From Sipunculus nudus (Eukaryota > Annelida > Sipuncula > Golfingiida > Sipunculidae), in the NCBI GenBank assembly GCA_026874595.1, contig CM049311.1:68206453-68270452 (forward strand): DNA of 64,000 bases, written 5' to 3'. Under the pieces are notes generated by a model. It was not told the DNA's origin, did no database searches, and was given only the letters and a program-made list of their open reading frames with translations. The first letter of the stretch is position 1; each line of letters begins with the position of its first letter. The position numbers and the translations under genes were made by a program. Below are positions 12,016 to 23,334 of the stretch, piece by piece.

Positions 12016-12203
12016 TGTAGGTTTTATCTTCGTCTAACTATAGAATGCCATGTAAAGTGTCGTTTGATACATCGCTGCTGATTTGTCTCTCGCTCTAACA
12101 CATCACGGGACCTGATGACACGCAACCTTAATTGTCACTTTGCTAACCAGGGGTTACAAGATACCCGAAGCATCCTACACATCGTACATGCAAATCCCCA
12201 ACA
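12016..12203 (-). repeat. 5' LTR, shorter copy
   Basis: 188 bases, matching 7081-7335 at both ends with scattered substitutions. It lacks the GC-rich central block of the other LTR. The substitutions between the LTRs imply an old insertion. Confidence 0.92.
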
Positions 12204-12325
12204 CTATCATTAACTCACATATTACATTATATTCCTTTATAATAGCCCAACATGTCCATGATATTCAGAAGCTTTATCAACTCAATATAGTATCACAATG
12301 GTGGCACATTTATTGTCCACTCATG
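12204..12325 (+). repeat. interspersed repeat, right part beyond the Gypsy element
   Basis: Resumes the match to the reverse complement of about 30050-30170, with CTCACATATTACATTA, CCTTTATAATAGCCCAACATG and GAAGCTTTATCAACTC. The join with 6535-7080 gives the pre-insertion site. Confidence 0.85.
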
Positions 12326-12368
12326 GTGATCCTTGTTTTAACCTCGTTTCAGGGTTTTTAAGGGGTTT

Positions 12369-13297
12369 TTTTAGCTCAGCTGACTTTCAGATATAGGAAT
12401 AGCACTTTGTCTGTCTGTCCGTTGACAGGGCACAAATCGAAGCCCTTACCCTAGAAAACCTGTAACTAAATATCCAGGTTGATTAATAAATATCTATTTG
12501 GATACAAGGAATTAGGTCACTGCGACCTACATCCTCCCAATTATGGGGCTCATTAATACCCCAAGAATAATTTTTTAAAAATTATAGAAAAGCTCCAGTC
12601 TGAACAACAAATGCATTGATCACCATGATTCTCTGCATGCATATTGATCATGAAGTGTTTTATTAGTTCCGGCAGATTGGTGGCGCCAACTGTATTTTAT
12701 TAAATTTTTAAGCATATTTCCCCATTTTTAAAGACCTTCAATCCAGTTTGGATGACTTATGGATTTCAAACTTGACTTATATATATTGCCCACCTCTAAC
12801 GCATGAACTTGATTTTGGGGTCATGAGGTCAAAGGTCAAGGTCATAGGACCCACTTAATTTTAGAAAGATAGTGGATGCATTTTAAGCCAAACATTTCAT
12901 CACAATCCTTCCCTTGCCAATATACATGACCTGCCATAGGTGAAGAACTTGATTGATTTTCGGGTCAAAAGGTCCTAGGTCACAGGGGCCATCTGTCCAT
13001 ATATGTTTCGGGATGATAACTCAAGTTTTGAATGACACATTTGTTTCAATCTTGAATTACAAATGACCTAAGAATCTGTTTAATTTTGGAGTTATGAGGT
13101 CAAGGTCACAGGACCCCCTACTTGAGAAAAATTGTAGACGCATTTAAAGCAGACTTTTCATCGCAAACTTTTCAACCTTCAGTCTTCTACATGTGGCGCA
13201 CCTGCCCGTAGGGGAAGTTCTCTTTTGATTTTGAGTCACTAGGGCAAATGTAAAAGTCACAGGGCCCTTCATTTACAAATTAAATTATGGATGTTAA
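12369..13297 (+). repeat. TTTTAGCTCAGCTG-ended repeat with GGTCAAGGTCAC units
   Basis: Starts with TTTTTTAGCTCAGCTGAC and a TCTGTCTGTCCGTTGAC block. From about 12780 to 13270 there are four diverged units of about 130 bases, each with TTGATTTTGGGGTCA, GGTCAAGGTCAC-like and AGGGCCC/AGGACCC words. A related stretch in inverse orientation lies at 54787-55290. No gene. Confidence 0.75.
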
Positions 13298-13585
13298 AGG
13301 TAAGTTTCCATGTGCGCGTATATGCGTGACGAAATTGATTTGTTTCCATGTGCGTGAACTGGCAGACGTATATATATATTTGTACATATATTTGTATTTG
13401 AAGTGACGTCATTTTAGTATTTTCCCTGAACCCCTGAGTTCACGAAGTCCCTATGCGTGAAAATCGCTCCTGTGGCGATTTTCACGCACATACGCATAAA
13501 CTCTGACGGACACATGGAAACACCCCAGTAACAAAATCATATGAGCGCTTTTTTCACGCATATATGCGTACACGGAATAACCCTG
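13298..13585. mobile_element. small inverted-repeat element (MITE-like)
   Basis: The outer arms 13299-13330 and 13551-13584 are inverted relatives, both with GCGYATATGCGTGA. A second inverted pair, GTTTCCATGTG at 13342 and its complement near 13513, lies inside. No duplicated target is obvious. Confidence 0.65.
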
Positions 13586-14218
13586 TTACTCTTGTTTGGG
13601 TAGACAGGTTGGCTTTCAAACTGATATTTTGAAAAAGCTCATATACATATCCTTTAAGACAAAATCAGTTGAGCGTCGAGACCCTTGGGTCCCTAGTTTC
13701 TTTGTGGATTTTGTTTACCAACAAATCAAGTGTAAAAAAAATGTTGGTTGCCCCTCTGTCAGGCTTTGGCAATTTTTGTTATGAAAAGCATAAAACAAAA
13801 TAGCCGCAAAACTAAACGAAACTAACAAAAATACCTTATTTACCTCAACATTTGACATAGAGGGTAATCAATAAAGGGATTCCGTGGTATTATGACCAAT
13901 GAAAATAATTTCTTGAATTATTATATCCATAATGACCCCTTTCAATCCAGTCACCAGAATATCGTCCTATGAGCGTGAACTATAAAAGAGACTTGCATGA
14001 TAAAAGAATATGCATTTCTCTGTACAGTGTACAAAAAAAAGCGGGGGGCGATATAATCATTGCATACAGCTTGGTCATACTTAAATCCTCTCCCCCCCCC
14101 CCCCCATCCCTCGTCTTTCTCCGTGACCTTTTACGCAGTCTTTACATATTTTGTCAAAGGTTACTTAACTGTGGACTTGCGCATGTGGCCGGTAACACTG
14201 ACAGACTTTGGATGTATA
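13586..14218. other. unassigned, with C14 run
   Basis: A C run lies at 14092-14105. The 171-codon plus-strand frame at 13969-14484 crosses this run and the arm of the next foldback element; it has no recognisable domain and I do not take it as a gene. Confidence 0.5.
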
Positions 14219-16240
14219 TTTTTTGCGAACCTGTGAGCTTATGCGAAGGTGTGGCGTCCTCTGTCGTCTGTACCTTAACCCATATTATCTCAAAAACGGC
14301 AGAAGCTAGCATCAACAACTTTTATGAGAAAAAAAGTCATCTAAAACCTAAATCGGATTTTGCTTATTTTATGGCTAATTGCAGTATCTTAGATTTTACA
14401 GGGGATAAGCAATTCGGGCAAATTTTTCGTCCAATATTTCACAGAAATGATTCCTTGAACAATCAAGTTTATTTGAATGATTAAAGTTCGGTGATTATTA
14501 GCCGAGTTACAGGAAGTTGAACTTGGTCATCTGTCCACAAAAAACATACTTTTATCACAATCTCAGAAACTACTGGACTATCATCACCAAATTTTATGCA
14601 AATGTTGGTCAAATTGGAAATTGCGTTAATGGTGGCGCCATCTGCATCAGCCTTTACTCTACAGGGGTCATCGGACATCAGTACAATAATCTATAATTTG
14701 ATGAATTTTTGCCGACATACAGGATTTTGAAATTAGTCATTTGGTAAGAATACTAACATAACAATCTCAAAAACAATAGGAGCTAGGGACACTTAATTTT
14801 GAGCAAATATTGGTCACATTGCTCAAATTTGAAAATTGCAGTTTTTGTGGCGCAGCCTACAATGACCTTTTTTTTTACGGTGAGAAACCTTGTTTAGCCA
14901 CTTAAGGCTAAAAAATGTTTTATGATGAATTTGTCAAGCTGAATGGTTTAACTTTTCACAAGAAAAGAGGTTTTTTTAATCGTATAAGAATAGGTTGGGT
15001 TTATTGATTTTTGGTAGAGTCATAGAAAGGTTAAGTTCGTCTTGAGGCCATTAGTAAGCTTATTTCAAATTGAGGGCTGCAATAAACTCCTGCAAAACTT
15101 TTTTTTTCAATTTATGTAACATTGCACAAAAATGATTCTTAGGTGTATTTCGTTCAAGTTTATTTAAATGATTTTTCGCAAAATTATAAGACCTTAAAAA
15201 ATGCAAGGACTGCATATATGTTTTTTTTATTCTATACATTTTTATAGTAAAAAATCTTATGAAAGCATCAGCTAAAAAAATAAAGCATTTTAACCACAGT
15301 CTTTCAGTATGTGTAAACAGAATTACCAACAGGCCAAGATTGTGCCTGTATCTATAAAAAGTTCAACAGACTGTCAACTGTTTCAGATTTGGCAACAGGC
15401 CAAAGGTGCCTGGATCTATTTTTAGCTTTGGCAGACTACCAACTGTATCATATAAAGCAACAGGTCAAGAGTTCACTCAGCGCAGCCAGGTTTAGGTCAA
15501 GAGTTCACATAGTGCAGTAACTGCATTCTATTTATAGCTTTTTCAGACTGCCCACTGCATCAGATTAGGCACCAAAGTTCAATCTGGATCTATTTATAGC
15601 TTTGGCAGACTGCCAACTATGTCAGATTATGCAACAGGTCAAGAGTTCACGCAGTGCAGCCAGGTATAGGTCAAAAGTTCAATCAGTCTAACCAAGTGCA
15701 GGTCAAGAGTTCATTCAGTGCAGTAGCTTCAGTTCACTCGTGGCAATTGCCTTTCTCACCTACGTTTGGTAAGCCTAGTGCATCAGACTCAAGGTAAGTT
15801 TGATGTATTGGCCTGATATTTTAACCTCTCCATGCGTCTTAGATGGCTTTCGTGATGATAGCTCCGGCCATTTCTGAGTATTTTAATATGCTTTTTTGGA
15901 CAGATGACTGAGTTCAACTTCCTGTAACTCTGCCAAAATTCGCCAATCTTAAACCATTAAAAAACTTGAGAGAGAAGGTATAAGGGATTAATTTTGTGAA
16001 ATATTGAACAATTTGGCTGGACTATTTCGGAAGAGAAGATTTTTTAGCTTTTTAATCTATACAATCTACGACAATGCAGTTAGCCAAAAAATAAGCAAAA
16101 TCCGATGAAGTTTTTCAGATGGCTAATTTTTAGCATAAAATTTTGTGATGCTAGCTCCTGTCGTTTTCGAGATAGCATGGGTTAACGTACAGACGACGGA
16201 TGACGCCAACCAACGCATTAGCTCACAGGTTCGCTAAAAA
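14219..16240. mobile_element. foldback DNA element with about 330-bp inverted arms
   Basis: Left end TTTTTGCGAACCTGTGAGC and right end GCTCACAGGTTCGCTAAAAA are inverted copies. Similarity continues through both arms for about 330 bases (14219-14550 against 15905-16240): the ATGCTAGC, AGCAAAATCCGAT and GTTCAACTTCCTGTAACTC blocks pair in mirror order. Between them are a palindrome-like GGTGGCGCCATCTGC and, at 15360-15740, several diverged units with CAGACTGCCAACTG, CAACAGGTCAAGAGTTCAC and TATTTATAGC. No transposase is present, so it is non-autonomous. A relative lies at 41340-43247. Confidence 0.85.
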
Positions 16241-16535
16241 TGCCTGTGGGCAAGGTAGGAGCACGTCAACACAGATCTGACAGGTGAATCAACCGTGCAT
16301 GTATACTGGCTCAACCCGACCGCAACTGACATGCACCCGCCTCTCCATGAATGACATGATATAGCTGAAGCATGTATGATCTTCTGCGGGCTTTCTCCTT
16401 TCTGTTAAAAAGCTTCATGAGAAAATATTTCTTGACAGAATCCAGGATCGAGAGCAGGATAGACTGGAGGTCCAGGAACTGTGATTTTCTCGCAATGAAA
16501 ACCATTTTAGTGCCCTAAATTTTATTTATAAAACG

Positions 16536-16591
<56 letters not shown>

Positions 16592-17001
16592 AAAATAGTT
16601 GTTTAAAGTAAATTAAATCTCCAATTTGCACCTTAATATGAAGGCTCCCTATTCAAATTCAGAATTGGAAATGCAAGCAAACAGATATACTGAAAAAAAT
16701 ATTATTACGGACCAGGCCTTGTGTATTGAAATAATTAAGATTGTACAGCTGACATATGAGTCTGACGTCATTATTCAATAAGTTAGTACGACAATACATT
16801 TTAATTATGTGTCATATAGAAATTAGAAGAAGAATGTGTATGGTGAATTTCCATAAAACTTTCTTTCCTTACGCAGGTGACCCACTACCTCAGCTGTACG
16901 TTAATTGATCTAGTAGAATTTAACGAAATATGAGCCAACCTGGAATATTATTAATATCAGTGTCGCATCCGATAGCCAACTTATAGTCCTTGTGATTAGA
17001 G
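16241..17001. repeat. unassigned, with (TA)n at 16539-16593
   Basis: No gene seen. A TA dinucleotide run of about 55 bases, with a TTTA interruption, is the only marked structure. Confidence 0.6.
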
Positions 17002-17848
17002 CCCCCCCCCCCCCCCCCCAAAGATGACAATTTGTATGTAAAGGCAGGCGCGGATCCCGGGGGGGGGGGGGGATGGGGGGGGGGGGGGGTCGAGACCCCC
17101 CTTGCTCTCAACCAACGTGTTATATATAACGTGAATATAATGTGTTCGTAATTAATTTTCATTTTACGCGTTTCTTTTAAAACCCCTAGAAATAAGATGA
17201 TTAAATTATCCACATTTTTAACTTTCCAATTCATAAGTTGAGGACATTAATGAACAGTTTTGTGACTGAGCTCATGTTATAAGGTAGCATCCAAATATTT
17301 CTATCACGAGTCTTTCTGTTATTATTCTCTACTACTCTACTTTCTCTGCTGGGTCATAAACCGAGGAACCCAGAAATCGCATTCGCCTGTGAGGCACGGC
17401 CGGCCTTCCCGTTAGCCTTAGAGATGCCGGTAAAAAAGTAAGATATACGACTTGAACATTTTACCAATTATTTTTCCACGATAATTACTTTGAAAGATTA
17501 TGATATTTTGCAAGTTATAAACATATATTTGCATTTTCACCATTGACATATGAAAGCTGGCCACACGTTCATGTACCCCCAACAGAAAATCCTTATATTT
17601 TATGTGACAGGTGCCTCAAAATGTCCTCTTTACATTGCAAATTTAAAAAAAAATCCCAAAATTCCCCATACCCTCCACTATATATATACCTGTTAGTAAC
17701 TTTAAGGGATACATGTTGAAAATTCTCATAATATATATATTTAATTTACAAAACAAAATTTTAAGAACTTGGATTAATAATACCCATCAACCACCAACCA
17801 AATATTAGCGCCCCCCTGTTCTCGAATTTGTGCATCCGCCACTGCCTA
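17002..17848. mobile_element. CAGTGGCGGAT-type (hAT-like) MITE with G/C runs
   Basis: Left end CAGGCGCGGATCCCGGG at 17045 and right end GCATCCGCCACTG (17832-17844) form an inverted pair of the widespread CAGTGGCGGATC terminal type, each next to a G- or C-rich run. C18 lies at 17002-17019 just outside and G runs at 17059-17090 just inside. No 8-base target duplication could be matched. A SINE-like scrap sharing GCTGGGTCATAA and CCGAGGAACCC with 28730-28755 sits at 17347-17375. Confidence 0.65.
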
Positions 17849-18414
17849 TGTGTCTTGTGCTTTTGTATAGCCGTGCTCCCGTGCTCACACCATACGCTAC
17901 GCTGTCCGAGAGGCCTGGAAGATTCTTTGAGACATTCTATTCACACTGACATTTCACCGTCTTATTGACAATAATTTTCTCATATTTCTGCAAAAAAATT
18001 GTCGTATTTGTCATGAAACAAATATATTTTTATCAACTGCGAATGTAACAGACCACTTCGATAATGTTTTCGACTTTAAATGTCAATTAAAAAGTATTGT
18101 CCTTATTAGCTGCTACACGGGCGAGCAGGTACTTGTAGCACTATGTCCTTATGAGCTGTAAAAAGCGGCGAACGATGACTGCTCTGGGTTTTCTCCCAGC
18201 CACGACAGGCCGGCAGCCGCCTGGGTAAATCTGTTACAGTGTATCAACTGCGGATGGTGTTTCAGATTCTGACAGTTTCAAGCGCCAGGGTGCAAAGTTT
18301 AAAAGCGAGTCTTGTATTCACAATTAAACGCAATATTTAGCTATATTTCTTAAAATTAAGTACAGTAAAATAAAGTACTTCGAATAAAGTACTATTTATG
18401 CCTTAAATTACTTA
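17849..18414. other. no feature recognised
   Basis: Mixed-composition sequence without an open frame or repeat I can name. Confidence 0.4.
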
Positions 18415-18424
18415 AGTTTCCCTG

Positions 18425-18973
18425 CAGCCCGATTGAATCGGACTCAATATTATAAGGCCCGCCAATGAATCCGATAGCCATACAGTGAGAGTTCCTACAA
18501 TATAAGCCTCAGACTACACGCCACCTAATGCCCTTGTAACCAATGTCAACAGGGGTTTATTTCCCCGTGCCTGCGGTCATTCTTCAGAGCCGGGCCCGTT
18601 GAAACAAAATGTAACAACATTTTAGCTGTCAGTCACTGGAGTCAGCGAGGCTACCAGTGAGGTCATCAAGTGCGCCTGTTCTACCGTTCTTCTCTGTCCC
18701 TACTAAACTCGCTGACACGCCTCTGGTTAAAACGTCGGTAAATGTTTAAAAATGAAGATCCAAGTTTAATTTTAGTTGCTATCGAAACATGCTTATTGGT
18801 GTTAAAATGGTATAATCCTGTGTCTTGTTGTTTGGCAGTAAACAGGCAGTCAATGAAGATGCAACGGATCCGTTGCATCTTCCGTTGCTAATATTGTAAA
18901 AACTCTCACTGTATGGCTATCGGACTCAATATATGGCAGGGCCTAATAATATTGAATCCGATTCAATCGGGCT
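18425..18973. mobile_element. MULE-like MITE with about 78-bp inverted repeats and 10-bp target duplication
   Basis: Arms 18426-18505 and 18888-18972 are inverted copies, with few differences, starting AGCCCGATTGAATCGGA and including GATAGCCATACAGTGAGAGT. AGTTTCCCTG at 18415-18424 is repeated at 18974-18983. Long inverted repeats with 9-10 base duplications are typical of Mutator-like elements. The 549-base body codes for nothing evident. Confidence 0.88.
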
Positions 18974-18983
18974 AGTTTCCCTG

Positions 18984-20804
18984 TAGCCCTGCCTGGGCTT
19001 TAGTTTATTTACTTTTACGACTAAATAGCCCTAAAGTAGCCTAACGGGTCTCACATGGGGGCCCGGGAAACCGGAGTAAGACGAAGGTAAGGCCGTTTAT
19101 GCAGCTAACTAATAAAATACTTAAAATAAAACGTGAATCCATGTACCTATAGACGTAACTCAGTACTAGCTCTTATCACTAAAGCCCTGTGAAGTCCGTA
19201 TGGTGAATCCCTGATATTTGCATAATCAGATAATAGGGGTCACAAGTCTCCTGACGATTCCTTCGCATTTGCATATCAGGCCTTCACGCCTCCTGTGAAT
19301 GGCATCGTTGCTATGAGGACGCTAACAGTAACAGCAGTCCCACTGGCAAATAGTCAGCTCAGCCCTCTTGGTAACATTCGCAATGCAATCATGTTTTAAG
19401 AAAGTCCATACATGGACCTTCGTGTCCTATGATATATCTCTGCTGTTCGAACATTACGGTCCATTGGCCAAATGTAGGTGCATTGTAGACACTGTTGCAT
19501 CGATTTTGTACTGTGTATATGTTAGTGTTCACACTTTAATGTCCTGCCACTGTTAAGTTGCCAATACGCTGATCGTCGTCATCGTTTCACCCAGCCGGTA
19601 GGCCTACATGAATTACAGTTTGGCACTCTGATTGGATGTGCTAGAGATAGGCCTACATTTTTAAACCGGCATGCTTTGAAAACGATGGTCTGATAAACGG
19701 TGACACGCTGACTCACTGAGGCTGAGGTTAGGCCTATATATAATGCTGAAAGTCTTGCCGTAATCCAAAATAGCCGAGTACCTAAAACCATTAAGACTGA
19801 TTAATTGGGAATATAAATAGCCTGCTTGAAGCCGACAATAGGCGGTTACTGAATTAACCATGTTGGTTTTGAAAAAAAAAAAAAAAAAAAAAAACATTCT
19901 GGGAAAGACCACTATAATTACCCCTTACGTCACTGGGAAAATCCTTAGTTCAGCCAGACGGTGATGTGTGGCGCTGTCTGTCCGGTACGGCCCAAGTTTA
20001 CCAGTCGATGAAATAAGAGGGTCAGAAAGTGATAATTAGTTATATAAGTTGCCGCGATGTGGCAGTATGCCGACACTAAGTGCGATACAGTTAGAGAACG
20101 TTTGATTTCTCTGTCAGAGGCAACAATAAAGAGCCATTTCATTGACTGGGCCAGTCTAATGATCATTTGTTGACCTTCCGATTACGCCACAACGCTCCAC
20201 GATACAATCATACATCGTATGATCTTGTGACTCCCATGACTAAGCTTGTGAATAGATATTGGTCGGAACAAGTAGCTGTTTACAGGCTCGAATTCGATCC
20301 AGGATATTTTCATGGCGTAGATCAAGGGGGATGGGGGTATATCAATATTTGACAAGGGCCAATTGCATTGTACCCCCCCCCCCCCCAATGTTTTAACTGT
20401 GTCTTGGATAAAATGGGGATTTTCACACTTTATATCCCTGCCACAGAATTCTTTATTAAAAATGCCGTGTCTTCAGTTTTTGCCACTAAAATGCTTGGAT
20501 TTTAAATTTGGAAGAGGAAAACCCACAAATATGCTGAAAGAAACATAAATCAGTAAGTTACCACATTAGTCAACCGGCCATGCTAGAACTAAATCAAAGG
20601 ACGAAACTAATTTTTTTGTAAATCTTTAAACCCTTTGCATGACGGTGAACATTATAATAGACAAATTGTAAAATCATCTAATAAGCAAACATAAAAGATC
20701 AAATGCCTGACAAAATCATAAGCAGAGAAAATCTGCTTACTTAATAAGTGTAGCATATTTCTTCCTATGATATGCATTCAACAAATTTAAAAAATGGCTC
20801 ATTG
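18984..20804. other. no gene recognised; A23 and C14 runs
   Basis: Contains an A run at 19872-19894 and a C run at 20373-20386. TAGGCCTA words recur near 19600-19740. The A run could be the tail of an old retroposon, but I see no head for it. Confidence 0.4.
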
Positions 20805-20981
20805 TAGGGGAAATCCGTGTTATTGAGACCATTTAAAGAAAATCTTCGACAATTTCAAAAATATAAAACATACATATATTTTAAATTAATTTTTTATTGA
20901 GGAACCTGGTACAAGAACATTTTACTGTGGAGGTATACTTGCAAAATAAGAATTTCCGACTTTAAAGTCAATAACAAATAT

Positions 20982-21887
20982 AACTAGAATACGGGTAGTC
21001 GACAAACGACTACGTGTATCCGCCTAAATCAGAGTGGAACGGGTGAAGTGAGGCATGGATTGAGTGGCAAGGGAAATAGAGTGAAGTGTTACATTTTAGC
21101 ATGGATGTCTGCAGCCAAATGGTGTATGTAGGTTGCGCCACCTACCACAAAATCCAGAAAGCCGTCCAAGTTGTATACATATGCAAAATTTGAGGCAGAT
21201 AAGTCAAACCACTGCCGAGATATGAGTGATTTTAGCCCGTGGCAGACAAACAGTTGGACGCTGTGCAAAAATGGCTGCAGCTGGCGCCACCAGTTTTGCG
21301 TATGATAAAGAGCTATGTGAGATCTATACACATGCAAAATTTTGGCCCAATCGGTCAAACGGTTCCCGAGATATGAGCTTGGATGTCTGCAGCGTAAACG
21401 TGAATGTAGGTGGCGCCACCTGTCATAAAATCAGAAAAGCTATCCAGGATGTATACGCATGCCAAATTTCAGGTGAATTAGTCAAATCACTGCAGAGATA
21501 TGAGTGATTTTAACCCAAGGCAGACGAACAGATGGACACTGTGCAAATATGGTTGCAGGTGGCGCCACCATTTTTTGTGTATGTTATAAAGCTCTCCAAG
21601 GGCTACATTTGTGCAAAAAAATTTTCCTGATCCGTCAAACGGTTCCCGAGATATGTGGGTTTATGTGTGGAAACAGACGCACAAACGGACGCAGAGCGCA
21701 GAGGAAAGGTCAGAGGTCAAAACAAAATCGGGGCGCAGCAGTTCACATGTGACCCGAACATAATCCCGGGTTTCGTAAAATTCCGCCCAGCGGTTACGGA
21801 GGAGTTCTCCGGACATCTACGCGGCGGCGGCGGCGGCGTGCAGCTGAAAACATAGTATCCGCAAAACTCTGTTTTGGCGGATACAAT
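20982..21887 (+). mobile_element. satellite-core element, short complete copy
   Basis: Left end AACTAGAATACGGGTAGTCG begins with a 7-bp hairpin (GTAGTCG-ACAAA-CGACTAC, 20995-21013) followed by GTATCCGCC. The right end has GTATCCGCAAAAC paired with GTTTTGGCGGATAC (21857-21884). The core holds four to five half-units with GGTGGCGCCACC palindromes (21281, 21409 and 21559) about 130-148 bases apart, then a GGTCAGAGGTCAA block and a GGCGGCGGCGGCG tract. No protein is encoded. The plan (short inverted ends, terminal stem-loops, tandem core) resembles the non-autonomous Helentron-type elements described in bivalves; that class is my inference. Confidence 0.85.
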
Positions 21888-21892
21888 TAATT

Positions 21893-21955
21893 ATGGTCCA
21901 TATTACACACTCTGATTATAATATGGACCACCCAAAAGTGTAATTTGGACCATTA
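21893..21955. promoter_or_regulatory. subterminal repeats of the pogo-like element, left
   Basis: GGTCCATATTACAC, then ATATGGACC, then GTGTAATTTGGACC within 60 bases. The same word in both orientations recurs near the other end (27205-27290 and 27618-27640). Likely transposase-binding sites, pushed away from the left tip by the inserted satellite-core element. Confidence 0.65.
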
Positions 21956-21959
21956 CCTC

Positions 21960-22203
21960 AACAGATTCAATTAAGGTTAATAACCACTTCAAAAGCAGAA
22001 ATATAATTTTATACTCTTATGTGACCAATAATGACTTAGAAATTCTATCTAAGCATGAAAGCCAAACATTTTTCCAATTTATCATCAAAGAAAAGGCGTT
22101 ATAAAAATACATATCGTCGATAATATTTACTGTAAAACAGCTAAAAACTAAAAAGAAACAAGACAAACACATGAGACTACAGTTACTTCACAATTGTTAA
22201 TTA
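21960..22203 (+). repeat. about 220-bp repeat, unit 1
   Basis: First of three related units (the others at about 23335-23560 and 23560-23770). Shared words include ACCACTTCAAAAGC, AAGCCAAACAT, TTTATCATCAAAGAAAA and ACACATATCGT. The GGGCCCCGC element separates unit 1 from unit 2. Confidence 0.8.
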
Positions 22204-23309
22204 GGGCCCCGCTTGACAAGCGGTGCCCTATAGTGATCACCGTGTCAGTCCGTCCTTCCGTCAGTGATACTTTCTTTCGCGCGCGATAACTCAACAACAA
22301 TATACTGCAGCATTCCAAAATTAACAGGGATGATTGGACCTATTGCTCCAGACCTATTGAATACCAGACTTGTCGGAATTCCAATATGGCTGCCACAGCC
22401 CAATCGCTGATTTCTTTCGCACGCAATAACTGAACAACAACATACTTCAACTTTCCCAAATTTACAGGGATGGTTTGTACATACAAGGGCTCCAGACCTA
22501 TTAAATTAGAGGCCTGTCGGAATTCCAATATGGCAACCACAGCTCAGTCGCTGATTTACTTTTGCGAACGATATCTCAACAGCAACATACTTCAGCTTTC
22601 CCAAATTCACAGGGATCATTGGTTCTTATGAGGGCTACAGACCTATTGAATTACACACCTGTCATAATTCCTGTATGGCTGCCACAGCCAATTTGCTGAT
22701 TTTCTTTCGCGCGGGATTACTCAAAAACAACATACTTCAGCTTTCCCAAATTCACCGGGATGATTTGTACATATTAGGGCTCCAGACCTATAGAATTACA
22801 GACCTGTCCGAATTCCAATATGGCCACCACAGCCCCATTGCTGATTTTCTTTTGCGCGCGTTAACTCAACAACAACATACTTCAGCGTTCCCAAATTCAC
22901 AGAGATGATTGATACCTATAAGGGCTCCATCTCTATTGAATTGCAGACTTGTCCGAATTCCAATATGGCTGCTAGAGCACAATCGTTGATTTTCTTTCGC
23001 ACTCGATATCTCAACAAGAACATGCTTGATCTTTCTCAAATTCACAGGGATCATTGGTGCCTATATTGGGGCTTCTAACCTATTGAAACACTTGCTCAAA
23101 ATCAAATATGGGCAACCGAGTGCAATCGGTGATTTTCCATTGCACACATTATTTCAGACATATTTTTTTAAAATATTATTTGAACAAGTAGGATTTCTCT
23201 CTCATGCATATGGATAAAAACCTTATTCTGTTTGTCATAATTTTCAACTTTAACCTAAACTTTTCACCCGTATGTAAACTAGACCAGCACTACCAGAAAT
23301 GCGGGGCCC
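22204..23309. mobile_element. GGGCCCCGC-ended element with six 145-bp tandem units
   Basis: Inverted ends GGGCCCCGC (22204-22212) and GCGGGGCCC (23301-23309). The core has units starting with CTTTCGCGCGCGATAACTC-like sequence at 22274, 22414, 22559, 22704, 22849 and 22994, a period of 140-145. Each unit carries TTCCCAAATTCACAGGGAT, GGGCTCCAGACCTATTGAA and GAATTCCAATATGGC. No protein is encoded. It lies between units of the 220-bp repeat, so it is a later insertion. Confidence 0.85.
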
Positions 23310-23334
23310 TCTGAGGACCATTGTCCGACCACAT

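Larger units (their letters stand above)
7081..12203 (-). mobile_element. Gypsy-type LTR retrotransposon, internally deleted
   Basis: A 5.1-kb element bounded by direct LTRs at 7081-7335 and 12016-12203, read on the minus strand. From its 5' end it has LTR, primer-binding site (12010-11993), leader, gag (about 10570-9290), protease and the very start of reverse transcriptase (about 9084-7440), polypurine tract (7348-7336) and LTR. Nearly all of reverse transcriptase, RNase H and integrase are missing, so it could move only with help from a complete relative. The empty counterpart of its site is seen in inverted orientation near 30175. No clear target duplication was found (ATTAA left, CTATC right). 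Confidence 0.93.

Noticed and set aside
13969-14484. 171-codon plus-strand frame
   Set aside because: Half of it lies in the arm of the foldback element and it reads through a C run; no homology recognised.
22204-23309. CRISPR-like array (regular 145-base spacing)
   Set aside because: Whole units repeat with drift; there are no short repeats with unique spacers, and the genome is animal.
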